This document shows positions 25,488-32,339 of a stretch of DNA of 55,051 nucleotides, one piece after another. The notes under the pieces were generated by a model. It had not been told where the DNA came from. It did no database searches and worked only from the letters and a program-made list of their open reading frames with translations. The stretch comes from Terrisporobacter othiniensis. Its GTDB lineage: Bacteria; Bacillota; Clostridia; Peptostreptococcales; Peptostreptococcaceae. Location of the stretch: NCBI RefSeq assembly GCF_000808015.1, contig NZ_JWHR01000097.1, positions 1 through 55,051 on the forward strand. Reading direction: 5' to 3'. Within the stretch, counting starts at the first letter, position 1. The number at the start of each line of letters is the position of its first letter. A program made the translations under genes and the position numbers.

Positions 25488-26816
25488 ATGGCGTATTTAG
25501 TTAAAAATAAAAATAACATAATTACTATTACTACATTGGCTATTCCTGTAATTATAGAGAATATACTTCAAACTTTACTTGGAACTGTTGATACTTATTT
25601 TGCGGGACAAATCAGTGATAAAGCTATTGCAGCTATAGGTGTGACTAATTTGATTATGAATGTATTTATTGTGTTTTTTACTGCTATTAGTGTAGGAACA
25701 AGTGCAGTTGTTGCAAGAAATTTTGGAAGAGAAGAAATGAATAAGGTTAAAGAAGCAACTACTCAGTCAATCTTTTTAGGAATTATAATAAGTTTAATTG
25801 TAGGAATAATTAATATATTATTTTATGAACCGATTTTAAAAATATGTGGTGCAAGACATGAAATTTTAAATCTTGCCACACCTTATTATTTAGTTGTTGT
25901 AGTTCCAATTATTTTTTTGTGTTTATCTTTAATTTTATCCAGTTGCTTAAGAGCTACCAAGGATACAAAAACACCAATGATTGCTACGGCTTTTGCAAAT
26001 ATATTAAATATAATATTAAACATACTTTTTATAAATATGAATATGGGAATTGTAGGTTTAGCTTTGGCAACAACAATTTCTAGATGTATGAATGTTGTAA
26101 TATTATTAATTAAGTTAAAAATGAATAATATTAATATAAAATTGAACAAAGAAGTATTAAAAGATGGAAGAGAGACTTTAAAATCAATAATTAAAATTGG
26201 AGCACCTGCAGGAATGGAAAAATTAATTATGAGATTAGGTCAACTGGTTTATAATAGTATGATTATTTCTATTGGAGTATCAGCTTATGTGGCTCATAAT
26301 ATTGCAGGTAATATTGAAAGTTACACTTATATTCCAGCACTTGGATTTGGTGTCGCGACGGCAACACTTGTTGGCATTACACTTGGAGAGGGAGATAGTG
26401 AAAAGTCTAAAGAAATAGTATATTTAGCCGATGTAATTACTACTATTTGTATGGTAGTAATAGGAATACTTTTATTTATATTTGCTCCACAAATAGTAAC
26501 AATATTTACAAATACTAAAGAAGTTCAAATTATGGTTGTTAATGTATTGAGATTAATAGCATTATTTCAATGTTTTATAGCGATAACACAAATTTTTACA
26601 AGTGCTTTACAAGGAGCTGGAGATACTAAATTTCCTATGTATGCCACATTAATTGGAATTTGGGGTGTTAGAGTAGGGATAGGATATTTTCTAGGTGTAA
26701 TAATGAATATGGGATTATTTGGGGTGTGGATAGCATATGCACTTGACATTACTGTTAGAGCATTTTTACTTATGATAAGATTTAATCATGGAAAATGGAA
26801 AAGTATAACTATATAA
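25488..26816 (+). CDS. MATE-family efflux transporter
   Basis: A 442-residue, twelve-helix MATE protein (LAIPVIIENILQTLLGTVDTYFAGQ; ISVGTSAVVARNFG; FVFTSALQGAGDTKFPM-type segment in the second half). It belongs to the NorM/DinF-like branch, distinct from the protein at 2702. ATG 25488 follows GAGGAGG at about six bases; an in-frame ATG at 25473 lies before that ribosome site. It probably shares a transcript with the CsoR-type repressor gene 24 bp downstream. Pairing of a MATE pump with CsoR is unusual, since CsoR normally controls CopA/CopZ. The substrate is unknown. Confidence 0.92.
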   Translation: MAYLVKNKNNIITITTLAIPVIIENILQTLLGTVDTYFAGQISDKAIAAIGVTNLIMNVFIVFFTAISVGTSAVVARNFGREEMNKVKEATTQSIFLGIIISLIVGIINILFYEPILKICGARHEILNLATPYYLVVVVPIIFLCLSLILSSCLRATKDTKTPMIATAFANILNIILNILFINMNMGIVGLALATTISRCMNVVILLIKLKMNNINIKLNKEVLKDGRETLKSIIKIGAPAGMEKLIMRLGQLVYNSMIISIGVSAYVAHNIAGNIESYTYIPALGFGVATATLVGITLGEGDSEKSKEIVYLADVITTICMVVIGILLFIFAPQIVTIFTNTKEVQIMVVNVLRLIALFQCFIAITQIFTSALQGAGDTKFPMYATLIGIWGVRVGIGYFLGVIMNMGLFGVWIAYALDITVRAFLLMIRFNHGKWKSITI

Positions 26817-26840
26817 TTAATATGAAGGGAGATGACTAAT

Positions 26841-27134
26841 ATGGAAAATAATAAAGAACATAACCACAATCATTCTCATAAAAATACAAAAGCAGTAATT
26901 AATAGACTATCTAGAGCAATTGGACATTTGGAGTCTGTTAAAAGAATGGTGGAAGAGGGAAGAGATTGTAGTGAAGTTTTAATACAGGTTTCAGCTGTAA
27001 AATCTTCTATTAATAATATAGGAAAAATAATTTTGCAAGACCACATAGAACATTGTATTGTAGATGCTGTAGAAACTGGTGATGATAAGGTACTTCAAGA
27101 TTTAAATAGCGCAATAGATAAATTTATAAAATAA
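26841..27134 (+). CDS. CsoR-type metal-sensing repressor
   Basis: A 97-residue all-helical DUF156 regulator. The Cu(I) ligand set Cys-His-Cys is intact at C43, H68 and C72, with the same spacing (25 and 4) as in mycobacterial CsoR. A His-rich N-terminal tail (HNHNHSH) may add metal binding. No copper ATPase or chaperone gene is near; the only partner is the MATE gene. AGGGAG sits nine bases before ATG 26841, so I prefer it to the in-frame ATG at 26832. It likely represses its own operon through the site at 25454. Confidence 0.88.
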   Translation: MENNKEHNHNHSHKNTKAVINRLSRAIGHLESVKRMVEEGRDCSEVLIQVSAVKSSINNIGKIILQDHIEHCIVDAVETGDDKVLQDLNSAIDKFIK

Positions 27135-27160
27135 GGACGAGAAAAATTCTCGTCCTTATT
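27133..27160 (+). terminator. Terminator of the MATE/csoR-type operon
   Basis: AAGGACGAGAA (27133-27143) pairs perfectly with TTCTCGTCCTT (27147-27157). Confidence 0.85.
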
Positions 27161-27420
27161 TTATTATTTTTTCTATAATCATTTAAAAATAGTGTAAATT
27201 ATATAAATGTATTGCAGACTTCCTATAAATAATTGGTAATTAAGTATATTATATTAAAAAAATAATACATATTAAAATGTTTTAAAGGCAAAAAAGGTGG
27301 TATATATATTAATAACGTACTATTTAATAATGCTTTTAAAGTAAAAGCTCCATTGTAAAAGTTTTGATTTATAGCACCAAAATAGTCATGTGTAAATTTG
27401 ATTAATGTAATATATAGGAA

Positions 27421-27448
27421 AAAGAGAGGATTTTTATCCTCTTTTTTT
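27421..27448 (+). terminator. Orphan terminator in gap
   Basis: AGAGGAT (27425-27431) pairs with ATCCTCT (27436-27442), extended by A-T pairs and followed by a T run. No gene ends nearby. Confidence 0.75.
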
Positions 27449-27662
27449 ATGCATAAAAACGAAAAAAAGTTAAAAAAAATAAAATAATTTTTCTAAGTAA
27501 TATTAAAGCAAGTATAAGAGTTAAGATGTTGAAAATACTTAAGTTTGGCTACTTTAAATAAATGAAAAAATAAAAAATATGTTACTGATTTGTAACTTTT
27601 TCATAAAAAAACCTTTTAAAAGTTACAAAAATGTAATAAAATAGATTTAAGGAATTACAAAA

Positions 27663-27669
27663 TTCGACA
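27663..27669. promoter_or_regulatory. Candidate Spo0A box
   Basis: Exact TTCGACA 50 bp before the start of the secreted SH3/3D-domain gene. A role in sporulation-phase control is possible but unproven. Confidence 0.4.
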
Positions 27670-27718
27670 ATAACGAAAAATATTAAATTAAAATAAAAAC
27701 AACAATGGGGGAAGACGT

Positions 27719-28492
27719 ATGATAAAAAAGACAATAAGAACAATGACATTAACAGCAGCTATGATGTTAACTGTATCAGCTTTCGCGCCAATAAATAAAG
27801 TCGATGCAGCTAATGTTACAGGAACGGTAACAGCAAATGTATTAAATGTAAGAAGTGGAGCATCAACATCATACTCAGTAGTAGGAAAAGTTAGTAAAGG
27901 TGAAAAAGTAGAAATATTATCATCAAATGATGGGTGGTATAAAATAGAATATGATAACAATCAGACTGGATGGTCATGTGACGACTATATAACAAAGAAT
28001 ACTGTTACAGGAACAGTAACAGCAAATGTATTAAATGTAAGAAGTGGAGCATCAACATCATATTCAATAGTAGGAAAACTAAGTAAAGGTGAAAAAGTAG
28101 AAATACTATTATCAAATAATGGATGGCATAAGATTCAATACTCTCAAGATAATACCGGATGGGTATGTGATGATTATGTAAGCACATCTTCAGCAAGTTC
28201 TTCATCAAATTCTTCATCAAGTGTAGTAAAGACTTTAAATGTTAAAGCTTATGCATATACTGGTGATGGAATAACAGCTACAGGAACAGTGCCTAAATAC
28301 GGAACAATAGCAGTAGATCCAAGCGTAATACCATATGGAACTAAGGTTTATATAAAAGAATTAGATAAAGTATTCACGGCAGAAGATACTGGTGGAGCAA
28401 TAAAAGGTAATACAATAGATATATTTATGCCAACAGAAAAAAATTGTAATGACTGGGGTATAAGAAATATAACAATAGAAATTTTAAAATAA
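27719..28492 (+). CDS. Secreted protein with two SH3b repeats and a 3D domain
   Basis: A 257-residue exported protein. A signal peptide covers about residues 1-31 and ends in VDA-AN. Two bacterial SH3 repeats (about 34-92 and 97-155) are nearly identical, each starting GTVTANVLNVRSGAS. A Ser-rich linker follows. Residues 175-257 form a 3D/MltA-like domain with DPSVIPYGTKVYI and the catalytic-type AEDTGGAIKGNTIDIF. Relatives act as peptidoglycan-cleaving enzymes such as resuscitation-factor analogues. The two SH3 units differ little at DNA level over a 189-bp period, which suggests recent duplication. GGGGGA precedes the ATG. Confidence 0.88.
   Translation: MIKKTIRTMTLTAAMMLTVSAFAPINKVDAANVTGTVTANVLNVRSGASTSYSVVGKVSKGEKVEILSSNDGWYKIEYDNNQTGWSCDDYITKNTVTGTVTANVLNVRSGASTSYSIVGKLSKGEKVEILLSNNGWHKIQYSQDNTGWVCDDYVSTSSASSSSNSSSSVVKTLNVKAYAYTGDGITATGTVPKYGTIAVDPSVIPYGTKVYIKELDKVFTAEDTGGAIKGNTIDIFMPTEKNCNDWGIRNITIEILK
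27815..28140 (+). repeat. Intragenic 189-bp tandem repeat (SH3 units)
   Basis: The sequence from GTTACAGGAACGGTAACAGC at 27815 recurs at 28004 with few changes. The period is 189 bp (63 codons), matching the two SH3 units. Confidence 0.85.
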
Positions 28493-28497
28493 GAAAA

Positions 28498-28525
28498 ATG
28501 GCCAACTAATTGTTGGCCATTTTTT
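28498..28525 (+). terminator. Terminator after the SH3/3D gene
   Basis: ATGGCCAAC (28498-28506) pairs with GTTGGCCAT (28512-28520), then Ts. Confidence 0.9.
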
Positions 28526-28594
28526 ACATTAAAGGAATTTGTAATTTATCTGATTTGTGTATAAATTATAAATTTCAACTTATTTTAAATGAAA

Positions 28595-28640
28595 ATGCTT
28601 CACAGACACGTCGCTCAATCAACGGATGTATCTGAAGCGA
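28595..28640 (-). terminator. Possible terminator of brnQ
   Basis: On the minus strand an interrupted stem based on GCTTCA/TGAAGC, unusually GC-rich for this window, lies just past the brnQ stop and runs into ATTTT. Confidence 0.4.
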
Positions 28641-28644
28641 ATTT

Positions 28645-29937
28645 TTATGCACTAATTTTATTTAAATTTTCTTGTTTATTTTTATCTTTTATCATGAATT
28701 TACCAATAAATCCTCCGATTATAGCTGGTATAACCCAGTTGAATCCTATAGAATCTAAAGGTAATTTATGTACAAAGTTTATGTTTAAACCTAAGCTATC
28801 AACAACATTCAATAGACTTATTAATAAAGTTGCATAAGCAGAGCACTTAAATACAGCAGGTTTAGTAAAATATTTATTAAAAGTACTCATAAGAACTAAT
28901 AAAATTGAGACAGGGTATATAATAGTTAAAATTGGAGCTGCAATAGCTATTATTCTATCTACACCTAAATTAGAAGCTATAGAACTAAATATACAAATAA
29001 AAGCAACTAAATGTGTGTATTTTAATTTTTTATTAGTTACATCTTCAAAATATTTTGCAGTAACTGAAGTTAAACCTATTGATGTAGTAAGACACGCAAA
29101 GGCAACTATTATTCCTAATAATATAATCCCACTTTTACCTAATAAACTATTAGTTATATTTACAAGTAGTGCAGTTTGAGAAATAGATGTATCGTACATT
29201 GTTGAAACTGTAGCACCTAAGTATGCTAAACCACCATATACAATAACTAGACCACTTCCAGCAATAAGTGCAGATTTTAAAGTCATAGAGATATTTTCTT
29301 TTTTATCAGTATATCCTTTGCTTATAAAAGAAGTCATTATTAAAGCTGTAACTCCACCAATTCCTAAGGCATCCATAGTTTGGTACCCTTGAGTAAGTCC
29401 GTTTACAAATAGACCGTCGCTATAATTATTACTTAATTTTCCAATAGGAGATACAACCCCTTTAGTAATTAAAATCCCTAAAGCAAGTAAAAGTATAGGT
29501 GTTAAGAATTTTCCGATTATATCCATAACTTTTGTTGGTCTTATAGTTAATATAAATGTTAAACCAAAGAATAAGATAGAAAATATTATTGAATTAACAG
29601 AAGAAGTAAGTGGAGTTATACTCATTTCAAATGTTGTAGCTGCTGTCCTTGGTATAACTAAAATAGGACCAAGACAAAGCATCATTATAACCTCTAAAGT
29701 AATTCCAAAATTTTTGCCAGCTTTTCCAACAACATTTTGGAAAGAACTAGACTTAGCTACTGCATTTATTGACAATAAAATTATTCCTACATCAGCTAAA
29801 ACAAAGCCTAAAAAACTTGTTAGCCAATCACTACCTGATGTCATCCCTATAAAAGGAGGGAATATTAAGTTTCCTGCTCCAAAGAACATAGAAAAAAGGG
29901 CAAAACCAATTATTATAATATCTTTATTTTTTTTCAT
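28645..29937 (-). CDS. brnQ: Branched-chain amino acid transporter (LIVCS family)
   Basis: A 430-residue sodium-coupled transporter of the BrnQ family with about twelve membrane segments. Clear signatures are IIGFALFSMFFGAGNLIFPPFIGM at the N-terminus, PRTAATTFEMSITPL, and GYQTMDALGIGGVTALIM. Known members import Leu, Ile and Val. GAGGTG precedes the ATG on the minus strand. A 304-nt leader with a Tyr/Phe-rich peptide, alternating hairpins and an intrinsic terminator controls entry into this gene. The aromatic codons raise the question of which amino acids it really carries. Confidence 0.93.
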   Translation of the reverse strand: MKKNKDIIIIGFALFSMFFGAGNLIFPPFIGMTSGSDWLTSFLGFVLADVGIILLSINAVAKSSSFQNVVGKAGKNFGITLEVIMMLCLGPILVIPRTAATTFEMSITPLTSSVNSIIFSILFFGLTFILTIRPTKVMDIIGKFLTPILLLALGILITKGVVSPIGKLSNNYSDGLFVNGLTQGYQTMDALGIGGVTALIMTSFISKGYTDKKENISMTLKSALIAGSGLVIVYGGLAYLGATVSTMYDTSISQTALLVNITNSLLGKSGIILLGIIVAFACLTTSIGLTSVTAKYFEDVTNKKLKYTHLVAFICIFSSIASNLGVDRIIAIAAPILTIIYPVSILLVLMSTFNKYFTKPAVFKCSAYATLLISLLNVVDSLGLNINFVHKLPLDSIGFNWVIPAIIGGFIGKFMIKDKNKQENLNKISA

Positions 29938-29968
29938 TTTTCACACCTCAAATTTATATTTTAATATA

Positions 29969-30002
29969 TAAAAAGCCACATAGCATTCACTATGTGGCTT
30001 TT
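29969..30002 (-). terminator. Terminator hairpin (6:7) in the brnQ leader
   Basis: AAAAGCCACATAG pairs with CTATGTGGCTTTT around a 6-nt loop on the minus strand, ending in five Us about 32 nt before brnQ. The 4:5 hairpin at 30048-30020, with nearly the same arms, ends in four Us and may be a weaker second terminator. Confidence 0.8.
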
Positions 30003-30138
30003 TTGCCTAGGATTGATAAAAGCCACATAGTGATTATCTATGTGGCTTCGCATAACAAATTAATTTTAGCCATCATAGATACAAATTTTAAAGATTTGTA
30101 TCTATGATGATTTTATATATCTCATAAATACAAACCTA
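29969..30138 (-). promoter_or_regulatory. Seven-segment alternating-hairpin attenuator of brnQ
   Basis: Read on the minus strand, seven successive segments can each pair with their neighbours. Segments: 1 = 30136-30122, 2 = 30110-30093, 3 = 30086-30069, 4 = 30048-30036, 5 = 30030-30018, 6 = 30002-29990, 7 = 29983-29971. Pairs: 1:2, 15 bp with two G-U; 2:3, 16 bp perfect; 3:4, 11 bp with one bulged A; 4:5, 11 bp; 5:6, 13 bp; 6:7, 13 bp followed by five Us. Pairing 1:2, 3:4, 5:6 excludes the 6:7 terminator; 2:3, 4:5, 6:7 forms it. Segment 1 begins at the leader-peptide stop codon. Confidence 0.8.
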
Positions 30139-30201
30139 TCTAAAGTAGCTAAAATAATATATATTAAGTTGTGCTTTATTAGTTAGACTTATATTTTTCA
30201 T
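30136..30201 (-). CDS. Leader peptide of brnQ, 21 residues
   Basis: A short open frame starting at ATG 30201, with GGAGA (30212-30208) six bases upstream and an ordinary sigma-A promoter before it. It encodes 21 residues ending IYYFSYFR, so five of the last eight are Tyr or Phe. The TAG stop at 30138-30136 touches RNA segment 1 of the attenuator. Codon bias, ribosome site, position and the downstream alternative hairpins together mark it as an attenuation leader peptide. An in-frame ATG at 30207 is too close to the ribosome site. Confidence 0.72.
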   Translation of the reverse strand: MKNISLTNKAQLNIYYFSYFR

Positions 30202-30247
30202 TATCATTCTCCAAAATTTATAGTATTATTTTTATTTCTTTTTTATA

Positions 30248-30276
30248 ATGATACAAAATTTACAGAAAATTGTCAA
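30248..30276 (-). promoter_or_regulatory. Sigma-A promoter of the brnQ leader
   Basis: On the minus strand, perfect -35 TTGACA (30276-30271), 17-bp spacer and -10 TATCAT (30253-30248). Transcription should begin near 30241, giving a leader of about 304 nt. Confidence 0.8.
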
Positions 30277-30317
30277 TATATATTTTTTATTATTTTTTAT
30301 GGAATTAATAGAAGCAT

Positions 30318-30336
30318 ATGTAGAAAAATGTAGAAA
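30318..30336 (+). repeat. Phased 9-bp direct repeat before the second nupC
   Basis: ATGTAGAAA occurs at 30318 and 30328, one helical turn apart, 15 bp upstream of the -35 box at 30351. It could be an activator site. Confidence 0.35.
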
Positions 30337-30350
30337 TTTGTATAAAAATA

Positions 30351-30380
30351 TTGAAATGATTTGTGGATACAGTATATAAT
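30351..30380 (+). promoter_or_regulatory. Promoter of the second nupC
   Basis: TTGAAA (30351-30356), an 18-bp spacer and TATAAT (30375-30380). Confidence 0.65.
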
Positions 30381-30442
30381 GATTAATGTATTAATATATA
30401 TAAAAAAATTAATATAAAAAATATGGAAGATGGGTTGATAAA

Positions 30443-31651
30443 ATGACAATATTATTAAACATAATAGGTATCGTTGTTTTACTAGGTGCATTATACTTAT
30501 TCTCTTCAAATAAAAAGTTAATAGATAAGAAGATGATATTAAAAGCATTAGTATTACAATTTATATTAGCATTCTTGCTAGTTAAATTCCCTTTAGGGCA
30601 AGTGGTAATTGAGAAGGTATCTGATGTTGTAACTAATATACTAGGTTACGGAAGTGAAGGTTTAGCATTTGTATTTGGACCATTAGCTGATGGTGGAGCA
30701 CCAACAGGGTTTGTATTTGGAATACAGGTTTTAGGAAACATCATATTTATATCTGCTCTAGTTGCGGCTCTATACTACTTAGGAGTTATAGGAGCAGTTG
30801 TTTCAGTTATAGGAGGAATTATAGGTAAAATACTTGGAACTTCAAAAGTAGAAAGTTTTGTTGCTACAGCAAATATGTTCCTTGGACAAACTGAATCACC
30901 AATATTAGTAAGTAAATACTTAAAAAAAATGAGTGAAAGTGAAATAATGCTTGTTTTAGTTTCGGGAATGGGTAGTATGTCTGCTACAGTACTTATGGGA
31001 TATGCAGGTATGGGTATACCAATGAAATACTTATTAATAGGTGGAGCTTTAGTTCCTCTTGGTAGTATAGTAGTCTCAAAACTTATATTACCAGAAAATA
31101 AAGAATTAAAAATAGATGAAGCTGAAGAAGTTAAGATTGACAATAAAGGTGATAATCCAAATTTAATATCAGCAATATCTCAAGGAGCAAATGATGGGCT
31201 TAATATGGCACTTGGTATAGGTGCTTCACTTATAGCAGTTCTATCTTTAGTTGCTCTAGTTAATGGTGTTCTTGGAGTATTTGGATTATCTTTAGAGCAA
31301 ATATTTTCAGTATTATTTGCACCAATAGGATATTTAATGGGTCTTGATACAAATAGTGCTCAGCTTGCAGGTCAATTGCTAGGAAGCAAGTTAGTTTTAA
31401 ATGAATTTGTTGCATTTGGACAATTAGGAGAAGTTATAAAAACTCTTGATCCAAGAACAGCTTTAATGCTTTCTATTTCACTATGTGGATTTGCAAATAT
31501 AAGCTCTATCGGTGTATGTATATCTGGAATATCTGTATTTTGTCCAGAAAAAAGAGGCCAATTAGCCAAACTAGCATTTAGAGGAATGGTTGGTGGTTTC
31601 TTAGTAAGTTTACTAAGTGCACTAGTTGTTGGTTTAATAGCGGCTATATAG
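30443..31651 (+). CDS. Concentrative nucleoside transporter, second copy
   Basis: A 402-residue CNT-family nucleoside symporter and close paralogue of the protein at 17314. The two share most residues through the membrane core (FLGQTESPILVSKYL; SGMGSMSATVLMGYAGMGIP; KLVLNEFVAFGQLGE). This copy lacks the roughly 25-residue acidic and lysine-rich insert in the cytoplasmic loop. It stands alone with its own promoter and terminator, away from the salvage operon, so it may be expressed under other conditions or favour other nucleosides. The ribosome site is poor (GGAAG, distant). Confidence 0.92.
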   Translation: MTILLNIIGIVVLLGALYLFSSNKKLIDKKMILKALVLQFILAFLLVKFPLGQVVIEKVSDVVTNILGYGSEGLAFVFGPLADGGAPTGFVFGIQVLGNIIFISALVAALYYLGVIGAVVSVIGGIIGKILGTSKVESFVATANMFLGQTESPILVSKYLKKMSESEIMLVLVSGMGSMSATVLMGYAGMGIPMKYLLIGGALVPLGSIVVSKLILPENKELKIDEAEEVKIDNKGDNPNLISAISQGANDGLNMALGIGASLIAVLSLVALVNGVLGVFGLSLEQIFSVLFAPIGYLMGLDTNSAQLAGQLLGSKLVLNEFVAFGQLGEVIKTLDPRTALMLSISLCGFANISSIGVCISGISVFCPEKRGQLAKLAFRGMVGGFLVSLLSALVVGLIAAI

Positions 31652-31662
31652 TTTATATTAAA

Positions 31663-31687
31663 AAGGAGCTTTCGAAGCTCCTTTTTT
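31663..31687 (+). terminator. Terminator after the second nupC
   Basis: GGAGCTT (31665-31671) pairs with AAGCTCC (31675-31681) around TCG, extended by A-T pairs and a T run. Confidence 0.9.
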
Positions 31688-31778
31688 GTTATAATAAATT
31701 CTTTGAATGAATGTTTAATTTATATGCTTCTTAAATGAAGTTATTTTCTATCACATCACTTATTGGAATATAATGGTT

Positions 31779-31807
31779 TTGACAAAAATATTTTTATATG
31801 GTAAGAT
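31779..31807 (+). promoter_or_regulatory. Promoter of rnpB
   Basis: Perfect TTGACA (31779-31784), 17-bp spacer and TAAGAT (31802-31807), placing the start near 31815. Confidence 0.8.
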
Positions 31808-31818
31808 ATTTAAAGATT

Positions 31819-32157
31819 AAGTAAGTCAGATAATCGCAGGTAGCATTAGCTACGTGAGGAAAGTCGGAGCTCCATAGAGCAGGGTGCTAGGTAACGCCTA
31901 GTGGGAGTGATCCTAAGGAAAGTGCAACAGAAAATTACCGCCAAGAATTTTCTTGGTAAGGATGAAAAGGCGAGGTAAGAGCTCACCGTTTCTCAGGTGA
32001 CTGAGAAAGCCGTGTAAACCCCACCTGGAGCAAGACCAAAATAGGGCTAAAAGAGTGTTGCTCGCACTCTCCGGTAGGTAGGTCGCTTGAGCATATTGGT
32101 GACAATATGCCTAGATAGATGATTATCAAATACAGAACTCCGCTTATAGATTTGCTT
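31819..32157 (+). ncRNA. rnpB: RNase P RNA, type B
   Basis: The catalytic RNA that trims 5' leaders from pre-tRNA. Conserved core sequences are visible: GAGGAAAGTCGGAGCTCC (CR I, around 31856), the AGGGTGCTAGGTAACGCCTAG hairpin region beyond it, GAAAGTGCAACAG (CR II), the GCCGTGTAAACCCC region, and the closing AGAACTCCGCTTATAG. The ends pair as P1 (31819-31827 with 32149-32157). Length near 340 nt and the layout fit the Firmicutes type B form. CR I reads GTCGG where many family members have GTCCG. Ends are approximate. Confidence 0.95.
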
Positions 32158-32163
32158 GATTAT

Positions 32164-32189
32164 AAGAATCCTAATAGGGTTCTTTTTTT
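32164..32189 (+). terminator. Terminator of rnpB
   Basis: AAGAATCC (32164-32171) pairs with GGGTTCTT (32177-32184), followed by a T run. Confidence 0.85.
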
Positions 32190-32339
32190 ATGCCTATAAA
32201 TTAGAAGTCAAAATTAGATGAAATTACTACTAATTAGTAAGTTAGCAAAATAATTATTAGAAAAAATTGGATTTCTAACTTAATATATGCTAAAGTTTTA
32301 ATAAAAAAGAATATTTTTGTAAAAATGGGGGGTAAATGA

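Larger units (their letters stand above)
27161..27718. other. Long non-coding gap with an orphan terminator
   Basis: This gap has no supported gene. It holds a second strong terminator hairpin at 27421-27448 with no coding sequence before it, so 27180-27448 may produce a small RNA. It also contains a Spo0A-like heptamer at 27663 and the promoter region of the SH3/3D protein. I see no known RNA family. Confidence 0.4.

Noticed and set aside
27299..27360. Short peptide gene behind AAGGTGG
   Set aside because: The ribosome-site-like sequence is followed only by ATA/ATT codons, not ATG, GTG or TTG, and the frame ends after about 16 codons.
28589..28837. Plus-strand 82-codon frame over the brnQ end
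   Set aside because: It runs antisense through brnQ, has no ribosome site and starts inside the putative terminator hairpin.
29971..30046. Near-identical GCCACATAG hairpins as a mobile-element end or CRISPR repeat
   Set aside because: Only two copies occur, with no spacers of regular length and no transposase or cas gene. They fit attenuator arms.
29938..30241. T-box riboswitch before brnQ
   Set aside because: Amino-acid genes in Firmicutes often have T-boxes, but the conserved AGGGTGGNACCGCG-type box and the stem I features are absent. Leader peptide plus alternating hairpins explain the region better.
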